Positions 48,201 to 52,945 of a DNA stretch of 64,000 nucleotides are shown piece by piece (positions within the stretch are counted from its first letter, which is position 1; each line of letters starts with the position of its first letter). A program made the translations under genes and the position numbers. Location of the stretch: positions 6,827,260-6,891,259 of the forward strand of contig SJPJ01000001.1 of assembly GCA_007859835.1 (NCBI GenBank). The letters are read 5' to 3'. The DNA comes from Novipirellula herctigrandis (lineage in GTDB: Bacteria; Planctomycetota; Planctomycetia; Pirellulales; Pirellulaceae). The notes under the pieces were generated by a model, which worked only from the letters and a program-made list of their open reading frames with translations, was not told where the DNA came from and ran no database searches.

Positions 48201-50659
48201 GCTACGCTCCGTCAGTGGAAGACACGGAAATGGTGATCCCACTTGTTGGTTCGGCAACGGAAACTGGACTCCTCGATGTATTTGTTGTGGGACCGACGAA
48301 CGAAACATCCACTTTGGTCGGTGGCGGGCAAAGCATCTCAATGCAAACTCCGCTCACCAACCGCACGGCTAAAGGTGGTACGTTGACGCCGGTCGTCGAG
48401 AACGGCGTCGTCACAGGGTTGACTTATCTACCACGGCTCGACTTCGTCGGGATTGACACGTTTGTCTACACGATTACCGATGGCGGAATCAGCATTGACT
48501 TGAACACCGATGGTGAGGAGAAAGCCGATGCGTTGACTGCGACTGGAACCGTTACTTTGACGGTGACCGGCGTGAACGACCCACCGCAATTCTCAGGTGC
48601 TGCTGATCACACTTCGGCCGAAGATCAAGGAACAGTTACCGTCAAGAATTGGGCCACGGGTATTCGACCTGGTCCTATTGGCGCGGCGGACGAAGTTGGT
48701 CAAGCGATGAACTTCATCGTCACCCAAGACTCCGGACAGACGGACTTGCTCGTCGGTTTGCCTGAAGTGGTTATCAGTGGTGGTACCGCCAGTTTGGTCT
48801 ACACGGCGGCGCAAGATCAGTTTGGTGTTGCTGTCTTTACGGCAATCCTGCAAGACGATGGCGTGCCTGTTGCTGATAGTACGCCAGCACAGTTCACCAT
48901 CACGATAACGCCGGTCAATGATCCACCAACCTTCACCGCTGGTTCGCCAGTGAGCGTGAATGAAGATAGTGGCGAATATGAAGAAGTCGACTGGGCCACG
49001 ATGATTTCGCCCGGCCCGGCGAACGAAAGCGACCAAACGGTAGTCTTCAACGTGGTTACACCTGTTGAGTCGCAGTCATTGTTCGCACCTGGTGGCTTGC
49101 CACAGGTCAGTGATGATGGAACCTTGACATTTGAAGTCGCTGAAAATGCCAGTGGTGTTGCGAATGTTGAGATCACGGCGAATGATTCGGAAGGATTTGA
49201 CTCGGAAACCGTTACCTTGACGATCTCTATCGTTGAGCAAGAGGATGCGGTGGTCGCAGTTGACGATACCCTCGATACGGATGAAGACGCGGTTCTTGAA
49301 CTCGATTCGATTGACTTGACGGGCAACGACATCGATCCTGATTTGGCAACAAATCCGGAGGAAGTCTTGACGATCGTCATGCCACCAAGCCAATTGACTA
49401 GCAAAGGCGCAGTGTTGACCTATGATTCGGCAACGGGTCGAGTCGTTTACAACCCTGCAACGGCGGAAGAAATCCAAGCGATGAAACCTAGTGATTCGAC
49501 GGTCGATTCTTTCACCTACGAAGTGAGAGATCACACCGGAAACACCAGCACCGCGACCGTCACCTTGAATATCTCGGGACTGAACGATGCTCCCATTTTG
49601 GCGAACGATGGGATTCTTCTCAACGAATCTGGTCCAACCGTTGTGACGCCACTGGTCAATGATATTGATGTCGATGGCACAATTGTGCCGTCAAGCATCA
49701 TTATCACCGCCCAGCCTCAGTTCGGTGCCTTAACGGTCGAGAATGACGGTACCGTCATTTACACGCCGAATGAATCCTTTAGTAGGGTAGACACGTTCGA
49801 TTACACCGTCGGCGATAATCTTGGCCAACAAAGTGAGCCAGCGTCCGTCACAATTTCGCTAAGCTTGTTGCCGAATGTTCCTGATTTCAACGGCGTGGTT
49901 GCGACGAGTAAGGATACGACGACACTTGATGTCGGGGCTGCTTCGACCGCTATCGAAGGTACTTTGGATTTGACGAGCATTCAAATCGTTGACGGCCCGT
50001 CACATGGTACCGCGACGGTGAATGACGACGGCACGATCGGTTACATCGCCGATGCTGGCTATTTGGGCCCGGACTCATTCCAGTTCACGATTGCCGATTC
50101 GGAAGGGCGGGTGAGCGATCCAGCGACGGTGAACATCAGCGTTGTTGAATACCGCTTGCAAAACCCCGATCCGACCAAGTACAACGATGTCAATGCGAAC
50201 GGAGATGTAACTGCTTTCGATGCCTTGCTGATTATTAATCGGTTGACGGAAACGCCGCAAAATGTCGCCAGTATTCCTGTGACATCGATGGACCAAGGTC
50301 CGAACTACTACGATGTCAATGGTGACGACACGATTACGGCACTCGATGCTTTGTTGGTCATCAATCAATTGTCGCAGCAAGACGACAACAGCGTTTCGGG
50401 CGAACAAGTGGTGACGTCGGATCTTATCACTGCGACCCAATCGGCGAGCGGTGTCGTTGATACGTATGCGTCCGCGGTTGATCTTCAATCGACTCCAGAG
50501 AATCTAGAATCGGCTTCGCCGAAGAAGATGAGTGCTTCCACATCGCCCTCGCAACCGTTGGATGTGGTTGATTTGATCGCTGAAAGTCGTGAAGGCTCGC
50601 AGGAGCAGAACGACGAGAAACTAGAAGCCCTCGACGAAGCGTTCGCCAATTTGTTGTAG
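30203..50659 (+). CDS. Giant secreted-type modular metalloprotease-like protein 3 (6818 aa)
   Basis: An in-frame TTG at 30149 would add 18 residues, but the ATG at 30203 gives the expected very basic N-terminus leading to the LEPR-XLL-like motif LESRQLLAG (residues 42-50) and is preferred. Order of modules: Ig-like region; a metzincin domain with intact HEIGHTLGLGH (residues 711-721); pre-peptidase domain; beta-helix region with 'INGLFIRV' turns; a propeller-like region interrupted by five ~110-residue repeats; a jelly-roll-like module ending in DDIIVGYAERGEM; a second beta-helix; DFGDA/GEVED domain (GEVEDYQFQVF near 42921); about a dozen cadherin-like modules, four VNDxP boundaries of which mark a 330-residue super-repeat; and a dockerin with loops DVNANGDVTAFDALLIIN and DVNGDDTITALDALLVIN. 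It is probably an exported protease carried on a very large scaffold; substrate unknown. A terminator follows 10 nt after the stop. Confidence 0.92.
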   Translation: MTLRRIRSLFGSTSERRTGRKGFGRRSKAHRSKSRQMLAQALESRQLLAGPDLIAIRPDSGALLQGNDTLNIAPREFNLLFQGGANIDESTIGNSSIQLVRSGGDGAFFDPAITDPNDPRSLNNDIAVSLGYIGLGEPNSTDPDDLQRIVFRPSSSASFNATDPTSAFPDDTYQIQIVGAGGGALTNLSGEAFNDGVDFQTTFRLDRGAQVVSVVPQPVSRNTQQIMFASGVTGGSFTLSLNGETTDPLSVPTSNAAIKSALEALDGVQTGDVLVGGTREVTFQGQFAGEQVPLMVMDTSSLVGGTGNVVRSSSLSQASNQIVVYFDDQAIDGAEVVDPKYYRLINTSGTFSTNDDSTMLPESVSYDRAENSVVLTFAAAIPEGNYRLDIGDSGGDNSTLAGAVKVGRLSSDNAFSQNGFIGDVGGSSTDAADVDLYEVKIVASMATTALNVSVSPNAGLEGLVRILDAGGAELATQTAAAGVDIVVPAFAIAADGTFYIEVSSADGVSTGSYTVNASVTDSPIDNRDDNTTINDATDLGSLGAAGITIGGQISPQSIPLPPLVGSEDDLGHRQIQREAHIASTGTTPTVPSPTRVVRYYFPATLGADASGGDYTNLITATEKQIVRDIFEIYAQQSGYEFIESPGMAPGDGDLMIGKGDLRSLDPGVGPNSGVAGLGGGNLGFGAAVLNGAIYDGNNRFFGDGFTGVMFHEIGHTLGLGHAYDVPATMGGALPNNVSPGDNDIIHLQRIMPPNSTDIDMYQFTLDQPGRFTAETFAERLATPSLLNTALTLYREIAGGDIEVVSRNDQYVGADSLIDISLEPGTYFIGVSSTGNTNYDPRVKDSGFGGTTNGAYELKLAFDADRDGALRDASGTVIDGDNDGNPGGVYSFWFQSSDPSTTLYVDKIADTTANVPQGSGAINDPIDELDRALLFAGNRIVIPNDATEAILDGQSFKVDDGVNVATFTYGGAGLDHIVLDPADSVSDIATKTNAAILAAQSANRLNATVEVSVTGKVVQLGQIDNLDITESPTFLTTPNLVKVVGNGGADQNIDTLADNRPYLVGLDTGGNPLVDGGEFLVPQGVNVMIHAGALFKMRKANLDAGSSSANISRATSSMQVLGTPNNAVFLRSFHDDSVGGESDGVGPAPNSSDFGGIVLRDDSDLEENGIFLNYVNHVDIKHGGGKVFVDANESVFSPIHLVDSRPTISFNRITDSDDAAISASPDSFDDSLGRIGPTVVGNSLADNSINGLFIRVETPVGGSIDTLTVSGRFDDTDITHVLSENLIIAGASGGPTLTSTGTLVARAAGRLVVDPGIVMKMNRAVIQVQRGSGSLIAEGTVDRPIVFTSFKDDRYGGSGSFDADNTTDSPMAGDWSGLYFGQATSGSLDHAIITYAGGVSNTSGAAFNAVEVHQADFRITNSLLQDNASGAASGVRGGLGANASSVIYVRGAQPIIMNNEIVDNDGPAISINANALRYENMRDAGRSVGDVDLFSQFADNSGPLVRLNQLDNNSINGMVVRGEVLVAQSIWDDTDIVHVLQSEIIVDNLHHVGGLRLQSSNSESLVVKLSGGANVGFTATGTPVEIDDRVGGTIQVLGTVGHPVILTALADDLVGAGFTPTGEVMKNTNNSGSPSTGTPGAWRGFLFDEFSNDRNVAVVRELENAITNKLDVNANPTVSQLLGTLAKNEKSGDESSRLGFEVSGYISPNDANDVDVYSFVGTAGTEVWLDVDRTDTTLDAVIEVVNAAGTVLARSMRSGEVGAAGDLNTSTLTKNTLLGGDHYTQNFRDPGLRYTLPGTPGAKGTYFVRIRSNPASSTNKATIAGESRGNYTLQIRLNQTNEFPGSTVQYADIRFAQTGIDVQGLPAHSPLIGEGGELAGQGGSYDAAQSMINVLQSDIAALSISGELSDANDVDWYEFDVAQTGVQVIPGQNDDVGTVAVVFDLDYSDNAVRGDTTIAVYDSNQNLVYVGRESNIEDDQPSDPTDPNTAVSDLGRGSLGVKDAYIGPVHLPSGGTYYVAVMSDRQLPSAMTGSFVADLDNDANAFVRLEPVNSVTRVVEDHIGFSGYDSRGSLIAPETDQIFGIESVASLNTHIPQYRFEDVSLYLATDRATADADDRLYIVDPYNGGAYSNPVSPNSWSAGADDVQDIVVRSDGRMFGYQRVDGVADSVGRLVEIDPSDGSLTTVALDNIPGEGGVAAVGASARPNTRDIDRRLGSHLDRADQFTNSDDVDALTFERQGNLSAAPIYDVYYVVRESDDSSKLYRGNTIGDATPTPAVVGGPNATGNIEYGLMGNIQVNDNAQVDFVNGADTTGVLLTGINGTTFTVQVTRTTDPTGITAVNVAARTATINLDSDFNPSAQEFMDLINNDVDVSQFVEATLRFGDPLLQGTFGSPQPTDPATPFTDIDTYYRTITFDDGAGEISTVRVSSKLGTFTLSITRRDEADAVTAVNVANQTATVNLDGRETPTVSVLVNLINNHAEVSQFLRASVETGLGGSGSNTSPAATSITDRATSPTVRFNNGLGTTARVVLDSLDGTFTLTITRDADPAVPTGVTAFDPVLHTATINLTTDPLDQTTVGEFINLINTDPQLIPFVSARIGGGSVLSDVGTPTSPAAGDSIAIAATVYEEVDFFDGVTTSTARITSIGLDSIAPGILTDPPYQVTITRNFAPTSITTISEANREFLVNLDAGSAPSVQDFVDLINNDTIARRYMYASIAVGDDLSVGQATSPAVNTYVNQAATYANTVFSVIDDADPPNVTNIRVQSTLPTADGDFVLNITRPGNRGNAVVLGVDLANRVINLEIGAQNGGGPTAGEIIDALNQHVDARQLVTAVIVGGNATGFGDGNEGTDANVVGRQNYVAGTGERLRGRVTGISFDDPVTPSGTLYGVTAGGEFIRIEKNTGNASILFEDPAIEFAGLALGPQNVEGGLYADMFFAITSTRDLYAFDVDGNLQAIFAGGATSVSYTDPDNGGTTSDVPVGIAFSPIDVNLWHPTTRRATDAGHGINTVVDSTRAPGSANVNYVDNIGADRSFNQGQGGASFYFGLEQHIPSGSFNSNTQGYLTYEGVNAQWGFSENLQRDLTSNPNIANTYNLPGGAFGSLMSDEFSLAGSVAEDRPTLYLNYYLETENHAGETDANGQDPFRDSARVYASRDNGATWELLATNNSALSAPDPSDNPKGELPGFLSHLSDAGLNSDTPRAEGHQIVQELFDQTAGGAAPQTWRQLRVDLSTFADEANVQLRFDFATAGRVAGDPLDNSFGERASNLRSNASQNNQFEGFFIDDIIVGYAERGEMVSGTNSDTTITNLYAGGSRTQDRDPNARPDIVNGPYQIEIRRTGEYVLAASGGPQVAATFDTNDRHINSVLETGIVTLEGAPGTYPDTTPVVDTRILGVDVPAADIVEWEVSTDQPFTGDFSLKSGAVSATQQHSVYQFNRSDLVADDTAGVIEFSYSVSSAADAHGLRFLIDGVAQKLTPPDSDFPGRDTLLATGNLGYRTVQFSFSGGDHHFAWVYDFTDPAAAEGLNEAFIDDIRILQGGTGLVADRNRQRAQGVFIIDSNFISDSSVVGIHVQPGQAEAGGSVPHAGSTINFPQLNSGRLIPGVVIQNNLVAGSSGIIFAGETNPNPQRPVPYGKIINNTLVGDGQTGIGVDVVGLASPTVMNNLMTDLAVGLNGGSGSVIRSNFFQGNAANGTTGAAAILAGGSEPLFVDKANRNYYLLPGSKALDSSQDVEQDRAQFVTFKNSFDIPESPTSAPSRDVYGQLRIDSGGTGGGTGANVFIDRGAVDRSDKDQPYAVLLNPVDNDVDNEDRDPNETVVHMTNPLLENFKILLGDGRGPNSPFEGTGVNGLTVDDPNDLNISTDGVQIVHNGRLLVENTDYSLGYNPQTGVLLLTPLSTLWEPTGVYTITLDNTQIADLAGNPLRSNQTDGSTKFFILMPDVELDFGDAPSSFDTLLAENPARHTIQPGATPRLGARVDGEPDSPVPAGSDDTAQTVWASSPDGLFLIAASVDPAQNGYMIDVDPTATAVGGEELTVQIGLRSETFELVLPGFAAKRGNIAVALTASDSASDIATNLADAIREQLVAEGDASSVTIDATLPEQIAVLSFDDEDGVAVGTYRVIPDPADPAVFTDYTVFLNPGAPALTTDSADVLGFLNPLDKLGTTISVNASSAGKLDAWIDFNYNGTFDVTEQIFKNVDLVAGDNTLTIQTPIDTAAGSPWARFRISEEGNLGPDELAIGGEVEDYQFQVFRISPTIPEDDSFSVDEDVTLDTAAMDMSVPPAFTEASLFDNEVISGFLPPRFLVYDQPTKGTLTVTDDASGRFVYTPADDYYGEDTFTYWVTTQPVQGAVASPAALPDNVTLATVTITVKPVNDVPLAVAGSFVTLEDTAITIDADELLSGAVADELAQYPAATPPAVSPSGSANPWNEDNQTLTVVALTIPVLVGDTNVTTSGSYETARGTFDVTFAGGILDQLVYTPKQDLNRDNRRAVADPPIFEEFSFTIQDDGLSIDPVDSTIVTMGAIQTSTKMVSIDVKPENDDPVANDDVISENNVRWATYNAGLATPVTPAPIPTEDTDFVIPHAYLISNDFNARDTAFDELDLINDGVLTVTGVDAASALGGTVSIVGGNLVYRAPEHAYGLDTFSYTITDAGVNIDVAGVSTDAPLMHTATVTVLVKPINDKPLANDLDVTLSEAVELIDGTNDVDPNAMSEGVGFKTITAAELLRLGAVGGALETTFSTGSNDTYDEHEQDLRVVGFGLPGATTPSVDAVSLTYDVNGEATEVLQTASGQLELSFEIDATTGVGTFVSLVYTPDTDYNNRSEFPATDPFVYFVEDFGELTVYGADQVGESTTSVDHGSLRSDPATVVMTVTPVNDVPIFPEFSTVELVEDEAADFAVVVRDIYIDPLVMITPGAESTALDEIARQGVTIEIAELNVPTGMFASLPVLDESGVLTLTPNPDVYGWAVFEVTVTDDGQSYDSTTGTFVDDPLTAVRSLTVHISPVNDAPVSVDRNLEVTEAEEFAVGDGSATNLIARLPLTPADFLGGTTANSVLAEQSDFADNVLPNPALGEVEYDEDEQSLRVVQFTVTDVDGNLIVVDRDNQNGVELTLATGKITFNFDPTTGEFTDGEYYPDTDYNERPEFVPTEAFTYIVEDFGPTTIPGADVIIPAVSTSIDYTLELDSADNLNNRSEPKLMTIRTRSMNDVPEFDPITNVVKFAEDVQADNSIVYYDVYGGTVLMGYDPAAPSLAEAIFVSRDTALDERANETLTFTTTMVAPTGMFASTPTLDQYGVLALTPNPDVFGYAVLEITATDDGQSYDPASGLSADTRSITRTITVNITPVNDAPISFDRELEFTERHEPDAIVDGFGQLPITVEDLLRENTGVVSDPADANNPAKEGDFAATLESRFDEHEQQLRVVEFTVTDDTGADVIVDKDNFNGIPLKLATGTIAFNFEMASGAFTGGVFVPDVDYNRLPHFDPLLTVEQFTYIVEDFGATTIPGADQVSPVGDSPVDYTTDGGTPPVGLNHRSEPKMVTITVKEANDLPVLPSYGIVQLVEDLKDNTVDASGNAIAAGTVNPDNEMLFYDIYSDPTVMVLPGPLTAKDELALQNVVITVTPENVPLDMFATLPSGAYAELSTDGILTVQPNPDVFGVAVFKINVTDTGLDSDGNSDPQSVERLITINIAPVNDAPVAYPRALSASESVEFDEFGQPLDVPVEITFNALSLINGDASLGETPDAEGLFDGGLSSLYNEDEQELHVIEFLVLGPDSDTFEIKGSDFVGQTATQETRGGGVLEFTFDADGFFTEGVYRPATDFNREAPYLSPEFFAYTIQDDGATEIPPSGSLLDPALPVERSELSVVTIEVIAVNDSPIFVLPSTEIEVLEDNSVETITSVATGISPGGGLDEVNQELEFTLTADGFVATDFFAVVPTMNVEGDLTFQPGADVFGDFVFDVTLADNPGTTDSAVSTQKLTIHVRPQNDAPLHTRVGSSISYAPSVEDTEMVIPLVGSATETGLLDVFVVGPTNETSTLVGGGQSISMQTPLTNRTAKGGTLTPVVENGVVTGLTYLPRLDFVGIDTFVYTITDGGISIDLNTDGEEKADALTATGTVTLTVTGVNDPPQFSGAADHTSAEDQGTVTVKNWATGIRPGPIGAADEVGQAMNFIVTQDSGQTDLLVGLPEVVISGGTASLVYTAAQDQFGVAVFTAILQDDGVPVADSTPAQFTITITPVNDPPTFTAGSPVSVNEDSGEYEEVDWATMISPGPANESDQTVVFNVVTPVESQSLFAPGGLPQVSDDGTLTFEVAENASGVANVEITANDSEGFDSETVTLTISIVEQEDAVVAVDDTLDTDEDAVLELDSIDLTGNDIDPDLATNPEEVLTIVMPPSQLTSKGAVLTYDSATGRVVYNPATAEEIQAMKPSDSTVDSFTYEVRDHTGNTSTATVTLNISGLNDAPILANDGILLNESGPTVVTPLVNDIDVDGTIVPSSIIITAQPQFGALTVENDGTVIYTPNESFSRVDTFDYTVGDNLGQQSEPASVTISLSLLPNVPDFNGVVATSKDTTTLDVGAASTAIEGTLDLTSIQIVDGPSHGTATVNDDGTIGYIADAGYLGPDSFQFTIADSEGRVSDPATVNISVVEYRLQNPDPTKYNDVNANGDVTAFDALLIINRLTETPQNVASIPVTSMDQGPNYYDVNGDDTITALDALLVINQLSQQDDNSVSGEQVVTSDLITATQSASGVVDTYASAVDLQSTPENLESASPKKMSASTSPSQPLDVVDLIAESREGSQEQNDEKLEALDEAFANLL
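31991..32463 (+). other. Metzincin (matrixin-like) zinc protease domain in giant protein 3
   Basis: The extended zinc motif HExxHxxGxxH is complete as HEIGHTLGLGH: His711, His715 and His721 are the expected ligands and Glu712 the general base (numbering from 30203). It is followed about 30 residues later by LQRIMPP, whose Met751 is a candidate Met-turn. The size (~160 residues) and the upstream 'RYYFPATLG' strand fit an M10-type catalytic core. No cysteine-switch propeptide was recognised. Activity is inferred from the motif only. Confidence 0.82.
37105..38760 (+). repeat. Five degenerate ~110-residue repeats unique to giant protein 3
   Basis: Five consecutive units share a core of the form GTFTLxITRxxDPxxxTAVN, then ATINLD, then a helix like FxDLINND, then a xVSQFVxASV strand and a Gly/Ser/Pro-rich linker containing TSPAA. 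The fifth unit is the most divergent. Identity between units is at protein level; the DNA has drifted, so the duplication is old. The block interrupts the propeller-like region that is continuous in the second giant. I do not recognise the domain family. Confidence 0.7.
44241..47840 (+). repeat. ~1-kb (about 330-residue) tandem super-repeat of cadherin-like modules in giant protein 3
   Basis: The boundary strings VNDVPIFPEF (44831), MNDVPEFDP (45821), ANDLPVLPSY (46841) and VNDSPIFVLP (47822) are spaced 990, 1020 and 981 bp apart. Within each interval the same landmarks recur in order: a 'VEDExxD...YDIY' strand, 'LDExA', 'MFASLPxL', 'LTxxPNPDVxGxAVxE', 'VTDDGQSYD', 'PVNDAPxSxxRxLExTE', 'YDEDEQxLRVVxF', and 'FTYIVEDFGxTTIPGAD'. 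Each period therefore holds one short and one long cadherin-like module. Confidence 0.75.
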
Positions 50660-50669
50660 GGATGAACCT

Positions 50670-50706
50670 AAGTAGGCCGGTCGGATTGGCCGGCCTACTT
50701 TATTTC
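50670..50706 (+). terminator. Intrinsic terminator after giant gene 3
   Basis: A perfect 11-bp GC-rich stem, AAGTAGGCCGG (50670-50680) and CCGGCCTACTT (50690-50700), with a 9-nt loop is followed by a T-rich stretch (TATTTC). It starts 10 nt after the stop codon of the third giant gene and before ruvA. It probably ends the giant-gene transcript. Confidence 0.8.
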
Positions 50707-50767
50707 ACTTCTATCGGTTCTAATACGTCCCTTGAATCTTAGGATGCTCTTTCAAAGGGAATGAAAC

Positions 50768-51391
50768 GTGATCGTCACGATTACTGGAAAATTAGTCCGT
50801 GTGGGTGAAACTGCGGTGGTTTTGGAAGCCAACCCGTTCGAATATGAAGTCTTGGTTGCTGATTTCACTCGACGGCAATTACAAGCGAGAACTGGCGACG
50901 AGATTCGACTGCATACGCTTGAGTACATCGAAGGAAACGCTCAAGGAGGTCGGTTGACGCCTCGATTGATCGGATTCATGTCAGAACCGGAACGTCAATT
51001 CTTTGACTTGTTTTGCAGCGTTGATGGAGTTGGCGTCAAAAAGGCACTGCGCGCAATGGTACGCCCAGTAAAAGAACTTGCCGTGTTGATCGAGCAGCAA
51101 GACGCAAAAGCCTTGTCGGCACTGCCGGGGGTTGGTCCCGCGACCAGCGAACGCGTGATCGCTAAACTGCGTCGCAAGATGCCTCGATTTGCTTTGATGG
51201 TTGATCGTGAAGGAGTAGGCGAAACCGTTGAACTCGGCTCGCAAGTTGTCAGCGAGACATTCGATGCACTGATGACACTTGGTCACAGCGAAGCGGATGC
51301 ACGAAAATTGATCGACGAAGCACTGGCGAGTGGTAAGAAGTTCAAGGACACCGAGTCACTATTGACGATGATTTACCAACGCTCGCATTAG
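50768..51391 (+). CDS. ruvA: Holliday junction branch migration protein RuvA
   Basis: RuvA binds four-way DNA junctions as a tetramer and loads the RuvB motor for branch migration in recombination repair. The 207-residue length is normal. Visible: the N-terminal OB fold ([12 protein letters not shown]... through about residue 65); two helix-hairpin-helix elements ([10 protein letters not shown] near 79-90 and [16 protein letters not shown] near 117-132); and the C-terminal RuvB-binding helical domain ([20 protein letters not shown]). The start is GTG, supported by AAAGGGA at 50754-50760, 7 nt upstream. RuvB and RuvC are not in the window, so the usual ruvCAB cluster is broken up here. It converges on rnpA with a 35-bp gap. 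Confidence 0.97.
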   Translation: MIVTITGKLVRVGETAVVLEANPFEYEVLVADFTRRQLQARTGDEIRLHTLEYIEGNAQGGRLTPRLIGFMSEPERQFFDLFCSVDGVGVKKALRAMVRPVKELAVLIEQQDAKALSALPGVGPATSERVIAKLRRKMPRFALMVDREGVGETVELGSQVVSETFDALMTLGHSEADARKLIDEALASGKKFKDTESLLTMIYQRSH

Positions 51392-51426
51392 CATGCGGGG
51401 GCATCCATTAGTCATTTTTGCTTCGC

Positions 51427-51789
51427 TTAGCTCTCTGTGCTTTGAAGTCGTTTGGCTGCTTTTTGGGCCAAGTACGGCACCGACTTTTCAATTGATTTCC
51501 ATGAAGATTTTGCTCCCTTCTTGGGACGGACGATCATCTCGATCCCTTCCGGGATCGATTCCGACTGGGTGCGAAAGGATTCGCGTATCAGTCGTTTCCA
51601 TCGATTGCGGATCACCGCGTTGCCCGTTTTCTTTGGAATCGTAATTCCGATGCGACTTGGAATGGATCGGTTTTGGTTCACAGCGAATAAAACCAATGTT
51701 CCATCGGCAACGCAAACGCCTTTCCGTAAGATTAACGTGAACGTCTGGCTTTGCACCACGCGCCGCGATTTGGGAAAAGAATAACGCAT
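51427..51789 (-). CDS. rnpA: Ribonuclease P protein component
   Basis: The protein subunit assists the RNase P RNA in cutting the 5' leader from pre-tRNAs. The 120-residue protein carries the signature RNRWKRLIRESFR in the central basic helix (about residues 60-72), preceded by 'IGITIPKKTGNAV', which together form the RNA-binding cleft. The N-terminus (MRYSFPKSRRVVQSQTF) matches the family start. The ATG is 3 nt downstream of the stop of the dnaJ-like gene, so translation is probably coupled. In most bacteria rnpA follows rpmH; here rpmH is absent and a dnaJ-like gene takes its place. Confidence 0.95.
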   Translation of the reverse strand: MRYSFPKSRRVVQSQTFTLILRKGVCVADGTLVLFAVNQNRSIPSRIGITIPKKTGNAVIRNRWKRLIRESFRTQSESIPEGIEMIVRPKKGAKSSWKSIEKSVPYLAQKAAKRLQSTES

Positions 51790-51795
51790 GCGTTA
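51782..51795. repeat. 14-bp perfect palindrome over the dnaJ-like stop and rnpA start
   Basis: TAACGCATGCGTTA reads the same on both strands. On the minus strand its TAA is the stop of the dnaJ-like gene and its central ATG is the rnpA start. It could fold locally in the mRNA around the rnpA initiation codon, or be a chance effect of the two overlapping signals. Confidence 0.6.
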
Positions 51796-52776
51796 GAATG
51801 CCAGAGCGTCGCGGAGTATCATCGGATTCTGCTCTGCAAATTTCTCAATCAATTCTTTTGATTCGTCGTCAAGAGATTCAGGCAGCCGAATTTGTATCTC
51901 GACAATCAAATCGCCTGCCGAGCCATCACGATTGCGAACGCCTTGGCCTTTCAGTCGCAATCGTCGTCCACTGCTGGTCGACGGTGGGATAGACAGTGTT
52001 ACGGTTCCAGTCGGTGTCGGGACATCGACTTTCGCACCGAGTGCCGCTTCGGGTAACGACACAGGAAGCTGCAATTCAAGATTCTTTCCGATCCGACGAA
52101 AGCTTGGATGATTGGATACCTTCAACAGCAAAATCAAATCGCCCGTGGGCCCACCATTGGGTGACGGTTGGCCTTGTTCTCGAAGCCGAATTTTCGACCC
52201 CGTCTCGACACCAGGCGGGATGGTGACGGATAGTTTTTCACTTTTTCCGCCGCGATTTAGATAGAATTCAGTCGTGCCACCGAGGACGGCGGTTTGAAGT
52301 GGCAATTCCAGTTCATGTCGCACGTTCGCGCCACGCTGTGGCGGTTGAGTTCGCCGAGCGCGGCCTCGACCCCGTCCACCGCCGGCTGCCCCGGCGCCCA
52401 TCATTTGTTCAAAAAAGTCCGAGAAACCATGTTCAAACTGGACGCCGCCACCTCCGCGACCGCGACCGCCGAAAATTTGTTCGAGGTCCAAGCCGTCAAA
52501 TCCAGCTTCACCCGCTCCGCCACCGGCGTTTGGATTCCATCCACTGCTGCGGATCTTCTCGAAATCGGCACCATAACGGTCATACGCGGCCCGTTTGTCC
52601 TCGTCGCTTAGGACATCGTAAGCTTCTTGAACTCGCTTGAATTTTTCCCGTGCTTCATCGTTGTCGGGGTTCTTATCCGGGTGAAACTTAAGCGCCAAAC
52701 GGCGATGCGCTTTTTTGATTTCATCGTTCGTCGCTGTTCGCGATACGCCTAGAACTTGATATAGGTCTTCTGTCAC
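51793..52776 (-). CDS. DnaJ-class co-chaperone without zinc finger (CbpA-like)
   Basis: J-domain proteins stimulate the ATPase of DnaK and deliver clients to it. The 327-residue protein has an N-terminal J domain (residues ~4-68) with the essential HPD at 32-34, a very Gly/Arg-rich linker (~79-145) and the two beta-sandwich client-binding domains typical of the DnaJ C-terminus (~150-320; e.g. [20 protein letters not shown]). The four CxxCxGxG zinc repeats of true DnaJ are absent, so this is the CbpA-type class. It precedes rnpA on the minus strand with a 3-nt gap and is divergent from the CehA-like gene across about 170 bp that should hold both promoters. Confidence 0.93.
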   Translation of the reverse strand: MTEDLYQVLGVSRTATNDEIKKAHRRLALKFHPDKNPDNDEAREKFKRVQEAYDVLSDEDKRAAYDRYGADFEKIRSSGWNPNAGGGAGEAGFDGLDLEQIFGGRGRGGGGVQFEHGFSDFFEQMMGAGAAGGGRGRGRARRTQPPQRGANVRHELELPLQTAVLGGTTEFYLNRGGKSEKLSVTIPPGVETGSKIRLREQGQPSPNGGPTGDLILLLKVSNHPSFRRIGKNLELQLPVSLPEAALGAKVDVPTPTGTVTLSIPPSTSSGRRLRLKGQGVRNRDGSAGDLIVEIQIRLPESLDDESKELIEKFAEQNPMILRDALAF

Positions 52777-52945
52777 GACGGTTGGGTTCGCTTTTGGGAT
52801 TCGATGTGGTAGGAAACTGCACTATAACTAAGAGTGCCAACTTGGCACATTCCACCGACTTCCACTAGCGGTAGCAAACGCTGAGCCGATTGTCGATTGA
52901 AAGCCGCTTGGCCGTTTTTGGTTGGAGTTGTTGAAGGGGAATTTG

